64,000 nt of DNA from Drosophila persimilis (GCF_003286085.1 NW_020825312.1:6138001-6202000); one strand, 5' to 3'. Counted from the first letter of the stretch, positions 22,242 to 34,159 are shown. Notes: a model not told the origin generated them from the letters alone. Numbers and translations are program-made.

Positions 22242-24174
22242 CCAGCTTGCTGGCCAACTTCTGATCCTCCCGCATCGAGTGGCTGGAGGAGGCCTGCGAG
22301 ATGCCACTGGACTCGGTGCTGTGCATCAGCAGGTTGTTGATCTCCGCCTGGTTGGCGCGCAGGCGCCGCCGCAATTTGGGCATGTCGAAGGGCAGCTCGC
22401 CGAGGTCCACCGATGTGGCGCTGCCGGAGGTGCAGGCCGCCTCCTGCTGCAGCGTCTTGCGGCGCCGCAGCTTTGGCATGTCGAAGGGCAGGTCGCGCAG
22501 CTCCTGCGGTATGCCAACGTTGCCCGATCCTGATGCTGATGCAGATCCTCCGCCTCCACCGGCAGTAGTGCCCGTGCCCGAGCTGCCTGCTGCCGAGGAT
22601 CCGCCGCCTGCTCCCTGGCTGGCGGGCTCTGCTCCAATGAGCTGCAGCTTGGGCAGCGTGAGGCGCTGCAGGGCCAGGGCCGGCGGCGGCTTGCCCTCCT
22701 CCCGCGAGTGGAGCGAGATGCCGCTGTCGGAGCCGAGCAGCTCGTCGGCCAGGTGCAGCAGCGCCTTGTTGGGCGCCGCTCCTCCTCCCCGCTGGTTGCG
22801 CTGCTGCTTGGACGAAAGCGGAGCGGAGGTGGCGCCGGCGCCGGCGGAGGTGGAGGTGGAGGTGCCCGCCACGAGGGCCTCGTGCTCCTCCTGGACTGGG
22901 GCCTGCGACGGGGTCTGGGACGGCTGCTGCGACTGTTCGGAGGCACTGGCCGAGGCCGGCTCCTGCGAGGACTTGTCCGAGATGGGACTGAGGATGTGCA
23001 GCTTGGAGTGCAGCAGCAGCGGCGCCGGCCGCAGCGGGTAGGCCACGCTGGAGCTGCAGCTGCCGCTCTCCGAGCTGTGAGAGCTGAGGGAGCTCGAGTG
23101 GCGCGACTCCGAGCTTGAGGTGCTCCGGTTGCCCTCGCTGGTACTCGAGCGCAGCGACTCCATGCTGCCCCCGCTGCTCGAGGTGGCTATGGACTCCGTG
23201 GAGCTGTAGTTGTGACCCTGGCCCTGCGCCTGGCCGTGGCCGTGGCCATGGCGGGTGCGACGTCCGGCCGATACGCCTGCGGCATGATGATGGTGGTGGT
23301 GGTGGTGCTGGCGTTGCTGCTGCGGGTGGGGCTGGGCGCTGCGCCGCAGTTCCAGGACTCGACCCGACTCCAGCACAAAGGAGCGCGGACGCCGGGCGGC
23401 AGCCGAGGCGGAAGCGGTGACGGACACTGAAGCGGAGGCCGAGGCCCCGGCCGAGGCGGAGTTCGAGTTGGTCGAGGGCGGATTGACGTAGGCGCTGTCG
23501 GTGAGGCTGTTGTCGTTACTGGAGGCGCACAGCTGCTGCTGCTGCGGCTGCTGGAGACGCATCCCCTGGAGGGGAAGGCGCAGGTCGCGCAGTCGCGGAT
23601 GCGCCGGATTGGCGGCGGGCAGGTTGGGGGCGCTCTTGATGCTGTTCATGTAGCGCTCCTGCTTTCCGGGAAATTTCATAGGCAGTGGCGCCGTCGAGGG
23701 CGGGGAGGGCGTGTAGCCCCGCACCGGCAGCTGCTGCGTGCTGGAGGCACTGGCTCCACTCCCTACCGGGGCCGCCACCGCCACTGGGTCGCTGCTCTGG
23801 TTCTGATTCTGGTGATCCCGATCCTCGAGCTGCAGATTTCCCAGTTCCGCCTGCACCTGGTGCACCTGGACGTGGGCGTGGGCGTGGCCATGGCCATCGC
23901 TGTTCTGCTCCTGGAGGGCCTGGTTCTTGGAGTTCTTTGTTCGCTTGCACTCGAGGCGGCTCTTGGCCTTGGCGGCCGAGGCTGCAGCCGTAGCCGCCGC
24001 GACGGTCTCGCTGTTGCCGTTGCCGTTGCCGTTGCTCAGCTGGAGGAGCACCGAGTGGTTGGTGATGCGGTCCACCTCGTCCAGGTCGTCGTCCGACTTG
24101 GCTATCTTGCAGTCGAAGGCCGTCTCGTAGATCTGCCGCCTGCGGCTGGTCATTATGTCCGAGTCCGGGTCGTC

Positions 24175-24222
<48 letters not shown>

Positions 24223-25553
24223 CTCCTCCTCGCGCTCGTCGTCCCCGTAGAGATCGAGCGTGTTGACGGACTGCGCGGCTGAGTGTCCGCTGAGGCTCAG
24301 TGGCAGCTTCTCGGGACGGGCCAGTGGCAGCGGCAGGGGCAGCGGGATCGGGATTGGGATCGGGGCGCACTCGGCGCACTCGTGCACGCCATGCGGATGC
24401 ACGTAGAAGATGCTGCGCGGCCGGAAGTACTCCTCGAGCTCCTCCTCCGGCTCATCGCTCAGTCCACCTCCAGCTCCTCCTCCGGCTCCGGCTGGGGGGG
24501 CGGCTACACAGGCTCCGCACACGGCTGCTGGTCCGAGCAGACGGTGCGGTGGCATCGGCGCCGAAGGCTCTGCTGGGTCGCGGGTCGCGGCTGTGGGATT
24601 CGGGGCGTTGGCGCTCGCAGGAGGCGGGGGACAGCACTTGAGCAATTCCCCCTCGCCGGCGTCGCAGTGTTGCAGCTGCAGCTGGAGCTCGCTCCCAGTG
24701 GATGGATCGGGATGGGACTGGGAGTGGTGGCGCGGCTGGACGTTGCAGGTCTTGCGGACTAGGGCCAGAGCCCGGGCATGCCACTCGCGCCGCTTGAGGC
24801 ACTCGCTGCAGTCGGACTCCTCCGAGGTGCTGGTGCTGGGCGTCTCGCACCGGATGATGTGCACACCCTCCTCCGTGAAGCTGTAGCGCTTGGGCGTCGA
24901 CTGGTCGCCGCCGGGTGCCTCCTCGGACTCCTCTTCCTCCTCGAGATGATCGTTGTCCTCTGTCCGCTCCTCTCCCTCTCGGACTCCCCCGACCTCCCTT
25001 TGCTCGTTGTTGTCGTTGTTGTCGTCGTTGTTGTCCTTGTTGTCGTTGTCCTGGTCGCTGTCTCCTACTCCTGCTGCTGCTGCTGCTGCTCCTGATGGCT
25101 GCGGCTCCTCTCCGTGCTCCTGCTGGGGCACATCCAAGCTGGAGCTCTTGCGGTAACCACCCAGGCACGGAAGCTCCGCTCTCAGCTGCGGCGGCTCGCT
25201 GGCCGTCGACTGGCGGCACTTCTGCTTGGCCTCCTTGTCCTTGTCCCTGTCCTTGTCCTTGTCGCGGCTCTTGAGAAGATCGGAGTAGTAGTAGGGCGAA
25301 GGCTGGCGCTTGCTGTACTCTGCTGCCGGGGCGACGGTCAGCTTTCGTGGACTCCGCTGCAGTTGGGGCGGCAGCGGGCGCACCAGATCGTCCGATATGG
25401 AGTCCGGCGAATTGAGAACCACCGCTCCAGGAGTTGTTCCCGGCGCTGCAGCCTGGGATGGAGCCTGCTGTGGCTGTGGCTGTTGCTGCTGTGGCTGATC
25501 GGCCTCCTCGTCTATGTCCGCCTCCTCGTCGGAGGACTTGGGCGCAGAGGAGT
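22242..25553 (-). CDS. EGFRAP: SHB-type SH2 adaptor, large central exon
   Basis: This 3312-base exon runs from acceptor CCCGCAG (25554) to donor GTAGGA (22241), phase 1 in and 1 out. It encodes about 1104 residues, mostly disordered. Segments in order: acidic Q/P-rich start; a YYYSDLL tyrosine cluster; ETPSTSTSEESDCSECLKRR; PRSIFYVHPHGVHECAEC; an Asp run (about 16 residues; codons near 24172-24222); GYTPSPPSTAPLPMKFP; SAYVNPP, a Grb2-type pYxN site; a His run; Ser-rich stretches; and two copies of LPFDMPKLRRR near the end. No enzyme domain is visible. The role is scaffolding of phosphotyrosine signalling at the membrane or in cytoplasm. Long antisense frames across this exon are shadows of its GC-rich codons. 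Confidence 0.9.
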
Positions 25554-26307
25554 CTGCGGGGGGAGAAGAAAGGGAGAAAGTTAACACACTGCTGACATCG
25601 CTGACAGTTTCTAATTAAGTCGTGGAGCACTGCGGCATGGCGGCCCTGTGGCAACTGTGGGCTTGAGCCACGTCGTCGCTGCCGCAGTAGTCTATTTGGC
25701 GGTTGGTTAAACCCCGAAGCAGCCCCCATCCTTCTCCTAGTATCCTTCCATTCTAATGCAAAGTCCTGAATGACTCTTAGTCTGACTCTGGCCCCAGGAA
25801 AGAGCAGAGCAGAGCCTGCCATTTTCCATTTTCCGCTTGGCTAATCGAAGCTGCCTCTGCGGCAAAAGTGTCTGCATCGCAGGCGAGAAACTTGCACCGC
25901 ATCTCGGGCTCGGGCTCGGGCTGAGGGTCCACTTAATTGCCATCCACTTAAGGTGGCACCTGCCTCCTGCCTCCTGCCTCCTGCCCCCAGCCTGTTGAGA
26001 GGCCAATGTCTATGCCTTGGCCTTCAGTGAAGGCCTGCTCGTGCTCCTACTCCAGCTGCTCCTTCACTTTTCCGCTTTTCCGCTCCTCAACTAGTTACGC
26101 GCCTAATGAACCTCGACAACTTTTCATTTGGTTGCAAGTATCTTGGAATACTCGCAAGTTATTCGAGGGAGGGGCAGACAGCTATTTTGTTCTTATAATT
26201 AAAAGAATGCCCCCCCCCCCGCCCCCATCAATTTGTCCCTTCTGCTGGTACGCAGCCTCGGGCCTCGTGCCTCGTGCCTCGTGGGGCACACTCACATTCA
26301 CACTCAC
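25554..26307 (-). other. EGFRAP: intron of the SH2 adaptor gene (754 bases)
   Basis: Bounded by a GTGAGT donor at 26307-26302 and CCCGCAG acceptor ending at 25554. Nothing else is supported inside it; it contains a CCTCCTG run near 25965-25985 and a C tract near 26211-26225. Confidence 0.8.
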
Positions 26308-26448
26308 CCGAATCGTAGTGGCTGTTCCGTTTATCCTTCCGCTGGTGCTGCTGGTCGTTGTTGTTGTTGTATGTGGAATGCCGCTGCAGCTGCTGCAGAT
26401 GCAGTTGGGCGCTGCGCGGCGTGGGCAATGTATGTTGCAACTGCTGCG

Positions 26449-26479
<31 letters not shown>

Positions 26480-26998
26480 CTGTTGGTGGCGCTTGTGGCT
26501 CGGGGCCGTGCGGCGCTTGGCCTTCTTGTGGTACACCTTCTTGTGGTGGCCGTTGCCGCTCTGGTGGCGCGTGTCCTTCGGATCGGAGTAGCCTTCGATA
26601 AGCTTCACTGAGGCCTGCTTGATGTTGCTGTTGGGCAGCGGCGGATGTTGCAATGTTGCCCGCTGCTGTAGCTGCTGCTGCTGATGCTGCACCTGTTGTG
26701 CCCCAACTGGCAACGTGTTGTTGTTGTTGGTGGTGTTGTTGTGGAGGTGCTGCTGCTGCTGCTGCTGGTGCACCGAGTGGTTGCCGATGTGCGTGTTGTT
26801 GTTGTTGTTGTTCAGCTGCTGCTGCTGCTGGGTTGCTGCTGTTGCTGCAGATGCTGCCGCTGCCGTTGCCGTTGGCGGCTGCTGAATGGGCAAAGTGGCC
26901 GAGGGGACCGGGCAAAGCGGTGGCGGCGGTAGGGGCGGTGCTGCCGCTGCCGCTGCTGCAGGTTGCTGCGTCGCTTGTTGGGCTTCACCGAATGGCAG
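26308..26998 (-). CDS. EGFRAP: SHB-type SH2 adaptor, Q/N-rich exon with YSDP motif
   Basis: Acceptor TTTATTTCCGACAG at 26999 with a CTAAT-like branch site upstream, and donor GTGAGT at 26307, give a 691-base exon (phase 0 in, 1 out). It encodes about 230 residues: Ala/Pro- and Gln/Asn-rich tracts, then SVKLIEGYSDPKD, a basic stretch (HHKKVYHKKAKRRTAPSHKR), a Gln run of 13, and NSHYDS. The VK.I..Y(S/A)DP core resembles the N-terminal motif of SHB-family adaptors, a potential Crk-type or PTB-binding tyrosine. This supports joining the exon to the SH2 exons downstream. Confidence 0.85.
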
Positions 26999-27678
26999 CT
27001 GTCGGAAATAAAAAGAAGATTGGGTTGCGGGCGGGGAGGCGCCATTAGCATTTGTTTGCAACTAATTTGATTTGCATTTCAATTTCCAATTTGTTGGCAT
27101 TTAATTGAAGGGAATGGGGAGAAGGGACAAGCAAGAAGGGAAGAGGGAAAGACAAAGGCAAATGCAAATGGAAACTCGTTTGCAGCGATTGTATGTTTTC
27201 CCTTAGATGGTGCCTCAAAGGCCTTAAAATATAGAAACATACTCGTACACAGATGAATGGATCTGCAAGGCTATCTCCGATCTGCAACTAAACCAGAAAA
27301 TGCGCACCGGATTTCACAACTGAGATACATATATGTTCATATAGTAGGCTGTGAAATCGAACAAAAGCATAAAACATTTTTGGTATGGAAAATATTTTGG
27401 GAAATATTCATTCGGTCCCCAGGCCTGGACTGGGGAGCATCAAAATTTCCAGTGTTCTGTTTTCTGTTCTGTTTAGTGAAAAAAATTAAATCAAACAAAT
27501 TTTAAAAAAGTGAAAAATAATTTCCGGACTATTAAAAAAAAAAATAATCAAACAAAAATAAACTAAATTACACTAAAAATGATTCTCAAAATAAGTACGC
27601 GGAAAAAGCAAAAACTCAGCCGAGGCTCTTCAACGATTTTAATCTTTCGGTTTTCTCCTGCCTCCCCTGTAGGATAAA

Positions 27679-29100
27679 GGATCCGCTGATCCTTGTTTCT
27701 GTACAGGCCTGTTCCACAGATGGATGAAAGGAGAGGAAGATACCTCCAGGCACCCACACCCACACCACCACACCGCACGCACACATTCGCAATCGAACTC
27801 GAACTCGTCAACGCTTTTGCACAACTATACTATTGCAGGATGGAACCGGCCGAAGGCACAGGGGATGGCATCCTGGACAAGAGCTTCATTGGGCAGATAA
27901 ACCAAGAAGCGAACTATAAGCAGCCTCTACCTTGGTGTGAGTCGGGACCTAATTAGGATTTGAATTGGATTGAATTAATCCTCTACTTTTCCATTTACAG
28001 ATTGAAGGCTCTGCTGTCGATGCCATCGGCACAGGATCCGCTGATCCTTGTTTCTGTACAGGCCTCTTCCACAGATGGAAGATACCTCCAGGCACCCACA
28101 CCCACACCACCACACCACCACACCGCACGCACACATTCGCAATCGAACCCGTCATCGCTTTTGCACAACTATACTATTGCAGGATGGAACCGGCCGAAGG
28201 CACAGGGGATGGCATCCTGGACAAGAGCTTCATTGGGCAGATAAACCAAGAAGCGAACTATAAGCAGCCTCTACCTTGGTGTGAGTCGGGACCTAATTAG
28301 GATTTGAATTGGATTGAATTAATCCTTCTCTACTTTTCCATTTACAGATTGAAGGCTCTGCTGTCGATGCCATCGGCACAGGATCCGCTGATCCTTGTTT
28401 CTGTACAGACCTGTTCCACAGATGGATGAAAGGAGAGGAAGATACCTCCAGGCACCCACACCCACACCCACACCACCACACCGCACGCACACATTCGCAA
28501 TCGAACTCGAACTCGTCAACGCTTTTGCACAACTATACTATTGCAGGATGGAACCGGCCGAAGGCACAGGGGATGGCATCCTGGACAAGAGCTTCATTGG
28601 GCAGATAAACCAAGAAGCGAACTATAAGCAGCCTCTACCTTGGTGTGAGTCGGGACCTAATTAGGATTTGAATTGGATTGAATTAATCCTCTACTTTTCC
28701 ATTTACAGATTGAAGGCTCTGCTGTCGATGCCATCGGCACAGGATCCGCTGATCCTTGTTTCTGTACAGGCCTCTTCCACAGATGGATGAAAGGAGAGGA
28801 AGATACCTCCAGACACCCACACCCACACCTCCACACCGCACGCACACATTCGCAATCGAACTCGAACTCGAACTCGTCGCTTTTGCACAACTATACTATT
28901 GCAGGATGGAACCGGCCGAAGGCACAGGGGATTGCATCCTGGACAAGAGCTTCATTGGGCAGATAAACCAAGAAGCGAACTATAAGCAGCCTCTACCTTG
29001 GTGTGAGTCGGGACCTAATTAGGATTTGAATTGGATTGAATTAATCCTTCTCTACTTTTCCATTTACAGATTGAAGGCTCTGCTGTCGATGGCATCGGCA
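27679..29100 (+). repeat. four-copy array of 347-361 bp exon/intron-like repeat (X copy 1)
   Basis: Copies start at the GGATCCGCTGATCC motif at 27679, 28034, 28381 and 28742. Each contains a C/A-rich variable block (CACACC units), an acceptor-like CTATTGCAG, an ATG (27840, 28184, 28548, 28905), a GTGAGT donor, a 64-67 base intron-like segment with ATTAAT branch-like sequence and TTTACAG, then ATTGAAGGCTCTG. If spliced, the ATG reads 33 codons (MEPAEGTGDGILDK...) and ends at TGA formed two bases into the next exon. The 33-codon frame has no indel in any copy, while the CACACC block varies. Copy 4 carries GATTGC in place of GATGGC (Gly to Cys). Confidence 0.75.
27840..28006 (+). CDS. candidate spliced 33-codon ORF (first of ten copies)
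   Basis: Exon 27839-27936 carries ATG at 27840; the intron would be 27937-28000 (GTGAGT...TTTACAG, 64 bases, the modal Drosophila size); the second exon gives AT plus the TGA stop at 28003-28005. The peptide begins MEPAEGTGDG, contains KSFIGQINQE and ends QPLPWY. It has no signal peptide or known domain. Equivalent ATGs lie at 28184, 28548, 28905, 34678, 35039, 35391, 41175, 41535 and 41894. Unspliced, the frame ends in ESGPN and a TAG just past the donor. Whether any copy is translated is unknown. Confidence 0.3.
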
Positions 29101-29544
29101 CTCGACACTGTGGGCTCTGGTCTCGGCTCTGAATATCGTGGATCACATTAAGAAACAGAACAACAAATCAACAGGGATTATTGCCAGCACAGAACACCAA
29201 TCGACACATTTTATCGACTTTGTTTATAGCAAATGGTTAAGATCATTAAAAATTTGATTTAATTAACCATCCATCGATTGTTTTCTTTGATTGTGATTCG
29301 TGTGATTCTCCTTTGTGGCAGGGCACAAGAGCATTTGCCGCCTGCAGATTCCTCTGGAGGCTGGAAACTGGAAGCTCTGTGAAGGCCGTCGCCGCAGATC
29401 TCATTGCCTCCACGATTCCCTCCTGCATTCCTCTCGCTGCAAAAATCTCTGCAAATCACATTCCTTTCGGGAGCTAAACAAATTTCAATAAAATGAATTT
29501 CAAGTGGCAGACAGACAGACTTTTCCATGCCTGCTGCCTGCTGC

Positions 29545-32500
29545 TTTGATAAAAATTTCTCAGGGTTTACTGAGTTACAATATGATAAAAATCTAGATAT
29601 GAGGGGCATTTCACTCAAACTCTGGAAGGCGATGGAAATTGCAATGCTATAATCGTATTCGTATTCCAATATTCCTCAGAGCTCGAAACATAATCTCATG
29701 TTTATCGTCTATCATGCGGTAGTGTTTTCTCATCTTTCAATTCATCTGAATTCGCTCATTTGTTCGATTGTGAGAAGTATTCCTCTGATGAACGAACCCA
29801 TCCACTGGCCAGTGGGCCTTGCATTTCGGTTCGTTCCCCAAGAGTGCCATCCCATCCCCCTGCCTCTTTCCACATCAATCCCTTAGTAGTCTCAACATCC
29901 GTCGTTTGATTGTGTAGCTACTTGGGCAGTGGTTTCCTCGATCTTCTTCCTTTGCCGCATGCCTGACAAACTACAGAACTGACATTAGCAGGATCCTAAT
30001 GTGTGCAAATTATGAGGCAGTCATAATCTCATCCTCATGCTCGCCCTGTGCGTTCGGATTCTGGTCATAATGTTAAAAATAAATTTCCGCTTACACGGTC
30101 ATCCCACATCCTACATCCATATTCCTGTTGAGCGGAAATTGATGTTTGGCCACAGACGACACAGGCAGTGGCAGGAAGGCAGAAGGAGGAGTGGGAGCAG
30201 GAGGTCATTGTGCGCCAAAAACATTTTTAATTGAAACTCATAAATAAGGACCTCCTCTATTGAGGAGGACTCCGAGAGGCAGAAGGGGGAGGCACCAGAA
30301 GGGGCTGCTTGGATAACCATTTTTAATGAATTTGAACTTGAAACCGAATGCAATGCAGCAGATAGCTGCTGCTGCTGATGCTGCCTCCCTTTTGTTGCAC
30401 AAAAGCTGGTTGCCACAGAAACCTCCGCTCCGCGCCGCGCCGCTCCGTGCAGTGCCGTGCAGTACCGTGTTCTCCGTCTCAAAGCGATGGGAAAGGCAAG
30501 GCAGATTGATAATGGCGGTTGCCTGTGCGCTAGCCAGTGGCAGGAGTAGGGGTTCGGGGTGGGGGCATGGGGCAGGCTGCCACTGGGGGACTTGTTAGGG
30601 TTCGTTGGTTCTTCGCTGGAGCTATTCTTGTGTTGTGTGTGCTTAACCCCCCCCACCCATGCACCCCTCCCCCATCCTCGTTTGAACGAGTGTTTTGCCG
30701 TTTAAATATTTGCCTTTGATTATCCACATACGATATAAGCAAACACATACTTCATTCACCATACATCCCATGTAGTCGTACCATTTATACATATCTGTGG
30801 ATACATATATCCATAGATACTCGTACTCGTACTCGTATCTCCTCATGCACGATTGCCCGGCACCAATCAGTGTGGGGTGAGGGGCAACAGAGGGTAACAG
30901 AGTAACAGGGTGAAGGGGCAACAGGGGCAATAGGGTGTGCGGCAAATAATGAAAAACTGTTCGACTCTCTGTCTCTGGAATGTCGTCTGCTGAATTTTGT
31001 TGCCGCAGCAACGAGATTTTTATGCCAACTTTAATGAAAAAAATACAAAAACAAATACAAATACAACTACAAATAAATGAAAGGATGTATCCTTATGGAG
31101 ATGTACGCGTGAGAAGGGGGGCCAGACAGACACAGACATAGAACAGCGAGAGAGAGCAGAGAGTTGATGAGATGAGCAAATGTCTGCCTAAAGACTAATG
31201 CTGATGTAGAACAACAGCACCTCCTCCTTGGACTCCTTTCACTCCTTCTAATCCTTCTGCTGCTACTGCTGTCTCCTGTGGGATGGATAGGATATCGCTC
31301 ACTTCTGAAAATATACCTATAAATATACAATGCCACCTCCATCCTGTACCTGCACTAAGCATCAGCCTTGGATTTGGCAACTTTCCTAAACGAATTTAGG
31401 CCATAAAAGTGACAGTTCTCCGCCTTCCGTCATTCGAAAGTTGGCGCTTGCCTCAGTCACATCTAAGCGATCGCAATCCCTGTGTACTATCTGTGGACTA
31501 CAGGGTATCATTGCAGAACAGACCCGTCAGCCCCAGCCCGCATTCTCCATCCTGCCTTCCAGCCAAACAAAGCGGCGTATGAGTGATATCTAAGCTGCGG
31601 CTCCTCCTCAGCCTCCCCTCTGCCTCTGGCGTTTCATTCGGAGTTTCAGAGAGAACGCGGGGTGGCGGTGGCAGAGGTCCTAAGTTATTGAAATATACAA
31701 AAACCATGCAACACGCACACACACACACATACACATACAAATAGAGGACACAGAGCCTTTGTGTGCGGCGGAGTTTTGCTCACTTTTCTTCCTACTTTCA
31801 GTTTTTATACCCGATACTCAAAATGAGTATTGGGGTATATTAGATTTATGGTAAAAGTGGATGTGTGTAACGTCCAGAAGGAATCGTTTCCGACCCCATA
31901 AAGTATATATATTCTTGATCAGCACCAATGCCGAGTCGATTGAGCCATGTCTGTCTGTCCGTATGTCCGTCCGTCCGTCTGTCCGTCTGATCGTCTGTCC
32001 GTCCCCTTCAGCGCCTAGTGCTCAAAGACTATAAGAGCTAGAGCAACGATGTTTTGGATCCAGACTTCTGTGATATGTCACTGCTACAAGAATAATTCAA
32101 AACTTTGCCCCGCCCACTTCCGCCACCACAAAGGGAGAAAATCTGTGGCATCCACAAGAGAAAACTAAAAACGCAGAATCGTAGAAGATGACTATATCTT
32201 CTAGAGTGCAAAATCTGAACCAGATCGTATAATTATTATAGCCAGAATCAAGAAAACAATTTCATTCTTTCTCGCTCTGTCTTTCTCTAACACACAGGTT
32301 TCATGGTCGGTTTCGCCAATTGCAAAATATGAGTTCAAGGATCTCAGAACCCATAAGAGCTAGAGCAACCAAATTTGGTATCCACACTCCTTTGATATCG
32401 GACCTTGACCGTTTTGTGTCAAAGTTTCGCCACACCCCCTTCCGCCCCCGCAAAGGACGAAAATCTGGGGCATCCACAAATCTCAGAGACTATTAGGGCT

Positions 32501-34159
32501 AGAGTAACCAAATTTGGTACACACACACCTTTAAGATGTCACTATAAAACGTATATCTTAAAATTTCGCCCCACCCCCTTCCGCCCCACAAAGAACGAAA
32601 ATCTGTTGCATCCACAATATTGCAGATTCGAGAAAACTAAAAACGCAGAATCATAGATAATGACCATATCTATCAGATTGCTGAATTTGGATCAGATTGG
32701 ATAATTTTTATAGCCGAAAAGAAAAAAAACAATTTTCAGTGGCTACGCAGCGCCCGACGTCACGCTCAGACTGATTTTCTGTCTCTCTCGCACGCACTCT
32801 TTGTCGTTTCGTTTAATATTAGCGCCGTCTGCCGGAGGAGAGCCATACTGACTTAGTATCGGGTATAACTGTAGAGTTGCGGTGTCCGCAGCAACTCACA
32901 ACGTTCCCCCTCGTTTGTTATTTTTTGCTGAGTTATCGCTGAATATTACTCCATGGAGAGTAATACTAGCAGCAACAACAACTGTAAAAGGCAGCCCCCC
33001 CCCCCCCCCCCCCCCCCCCCTCAGTCCCCTCTCTCTCTCTCTCTGGAGACCCTTCCCCTCTGGCCAAGTAAACACTTCAGGAGACCCAGACTCAACAGCG
33101 TTCCACATATCGCAAAAATGTCGCGTCGCATCGCCCGCTTCTCGTTTTCCATTTATATGGGAGTTTTTTGCCAAAACGAAAAAATAGCAACAACAATGGC
33201 GCAGCCATGCACACACACGCACAGGCACACACACACATGCTAAGAGCGAAAGCCATTATGGCATCATCACATGGCTATGGACACGCGTCTCTCGTCGGCA
33301 TGAGGAGGGGTATCCGTATGCCTCCCAAGCCTCCAAAGCCTCCCAAGCCTGCTGTTTACGCAAAACAAAAGTCAAAAGATAAAATTACATTAATTATTGT
33401 GCGGGGGAAAGAGAGAGAAACGCTAGAGATGGTATCGTGTATCCGAATTATCGCGACGCAGGATACCATACCAATGGAATATTGGCATTCCTAACAGAGA
33501 CAATCCAACACGATTCTATCACGATTGATCCTTTACCCCTTTGGAGGTTGGCATGCAACGACTGCATCTTTCAAAAGGCGGTGCAACTACTGCCCCATCA
33601 AGTGGCCCGTGTGACAACAGCAGAAGGCTGAGCGCTTGAGACGAGAGTTCTCCCACACGATTGCATTTTTTGTAATCTTTAAAGAGTGGATCGGAATCAG
33701 TTCTTCGATAATCGGTATTTAATCTGTCAGATATCGTGCCCTTCAAACACACATCGTGCCATGTCGTGCCATGTCGTGCTGTGCCGTGTCGCCTCGTGAC
33801 TCCACCTCTAATACTCATATGCATATGCACCCCAGTGCGAAAGAGAAAGCCTGAGAGTAGAGAGCCCTTCGGACAGAGACAGTGCGAAACTAACAGCGAG
33901 AGGGAGACGCTGGACCATTTGGACATCAGAGAGTACTCCTATTTCAGTAGAAAGAGGTAAGAGGTAAGAGGTAGGAGAGGCCAGGGGCAGGATTCCACCA
34001 TGGAATCGAGAGGGCACTAGGGTTACTCGCAGAAACGGCAACAGTCGGGAGTATTTAACTAACCGCATTCTGTGGAGCCTTCAACAATTTCCAGCGATTA
34101 GCACTAATCTTTTATCGATTCGATTCGATTCGCTTCGCCAACTTCGATCTCCAACTGCG
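29545..34159. repeat. segment Y, copy 1
   Basis: About 4.6 kb that recurs at 36028-40647 with only scattered differences (for example TTCATTCAC versus TTCATGCAC near 30752, GGATGT versus GGAGGT near 31084, and poly-C length near 33000). No exon is supported. Contents are a TGCTG-rich stretch, ATACTCGTACTCG repeats (30820-30837), a CA run (31708-31730), one Helitron-like element (31806-32920), a C tract (about 32996-33020) flanked by CT repeats, and CGTGCCATGT repeats (33748-33780). Confidence 0.8.
31806..32920 (+). mobile_element. SGM/ISY/DINE-1-like non-autonomous Helitron, copy 1
   Basis: The element begins TATACCCGATACT (31806-31818); the inverted form AGTATCGGGTATA is at 32855-32867. Next is a GC hairpin (GAGTTGCGG / CCGCAGCAACTC) and CACAACGTTCCCCCTCGTTT. 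Internal signatures such as GGAATCGTTTCCGACCCC, CTTGATCAGCACCAATG, GTCTGTCCG repeats and CTGTCTCTCTCGCACGC are those I recall from obscura-group SGM/ISY repeats. There is no Rep/helicase ORF, so it moves only in trans. The 3' hairpin fits a Helitron terminus. Family naming is from memory. Confidence 0.7.

Larger units (their letters stand above)
27317..29544 (+). repeat. segment X, copy 1 (candidate nested transcription unit)
   Basis: This 2.2-kb segment recurs at 34160 and 40648. In order it has an unspecified promoter-like start, an A-rich leader, an ATG at 27579 (32-codon frame ending TAA at 27675), a TAG-type acceptor at 27671-27672, four copies of a 347-361 bp repeat, an exon-like end (GGCTCTGAATATCGTGG), a strong acceptor (CTTTGTGGCAG, ends 29321), a 51-codon open frame to TAA at 29475-29477, and AATAAA at 29487-29492. 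The order resembles a small spliced gene on the plus strand, antisense to its host. No long continuous reading frame exists, so it could be a long non-coding RNA, a peptide gene or a decayed gene. Copy 1 differs more from copies 2 and 3 than they do from each other. Confidence 0.4.

Noticed and set aside
23516-25822. Other long frames on both strands (for example 23516-24379 and 24452-25822)
   Set aside because: Shadows of the large SH2-adaptor exon created by GC-rich codons; Arg/Ala/Pro-rich with no domain.
27693-27956. 87-codon unspliced frame in the 355-bp repeat and its antisense partners
   Set aside because: The part upstream of the inner ATG is shifted by CACACC length changes in copies starting 28034, 41004 and 41373, so only the 33-codon segment is kept.
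30111-30656. 181-codon minus-strand frame in segment Y (also at 36594-37139)
   Set aside because: Ser/Pro/His-rich, no domain or splice support; repeated only because Y is duplicated.
32996-33020. Poly-C tract as a functional G-quadruplex
   Set aside because: A single long homopolymer beside CT repeats, with different lengths in the two Y copies; likely slippage or sequencing variation.
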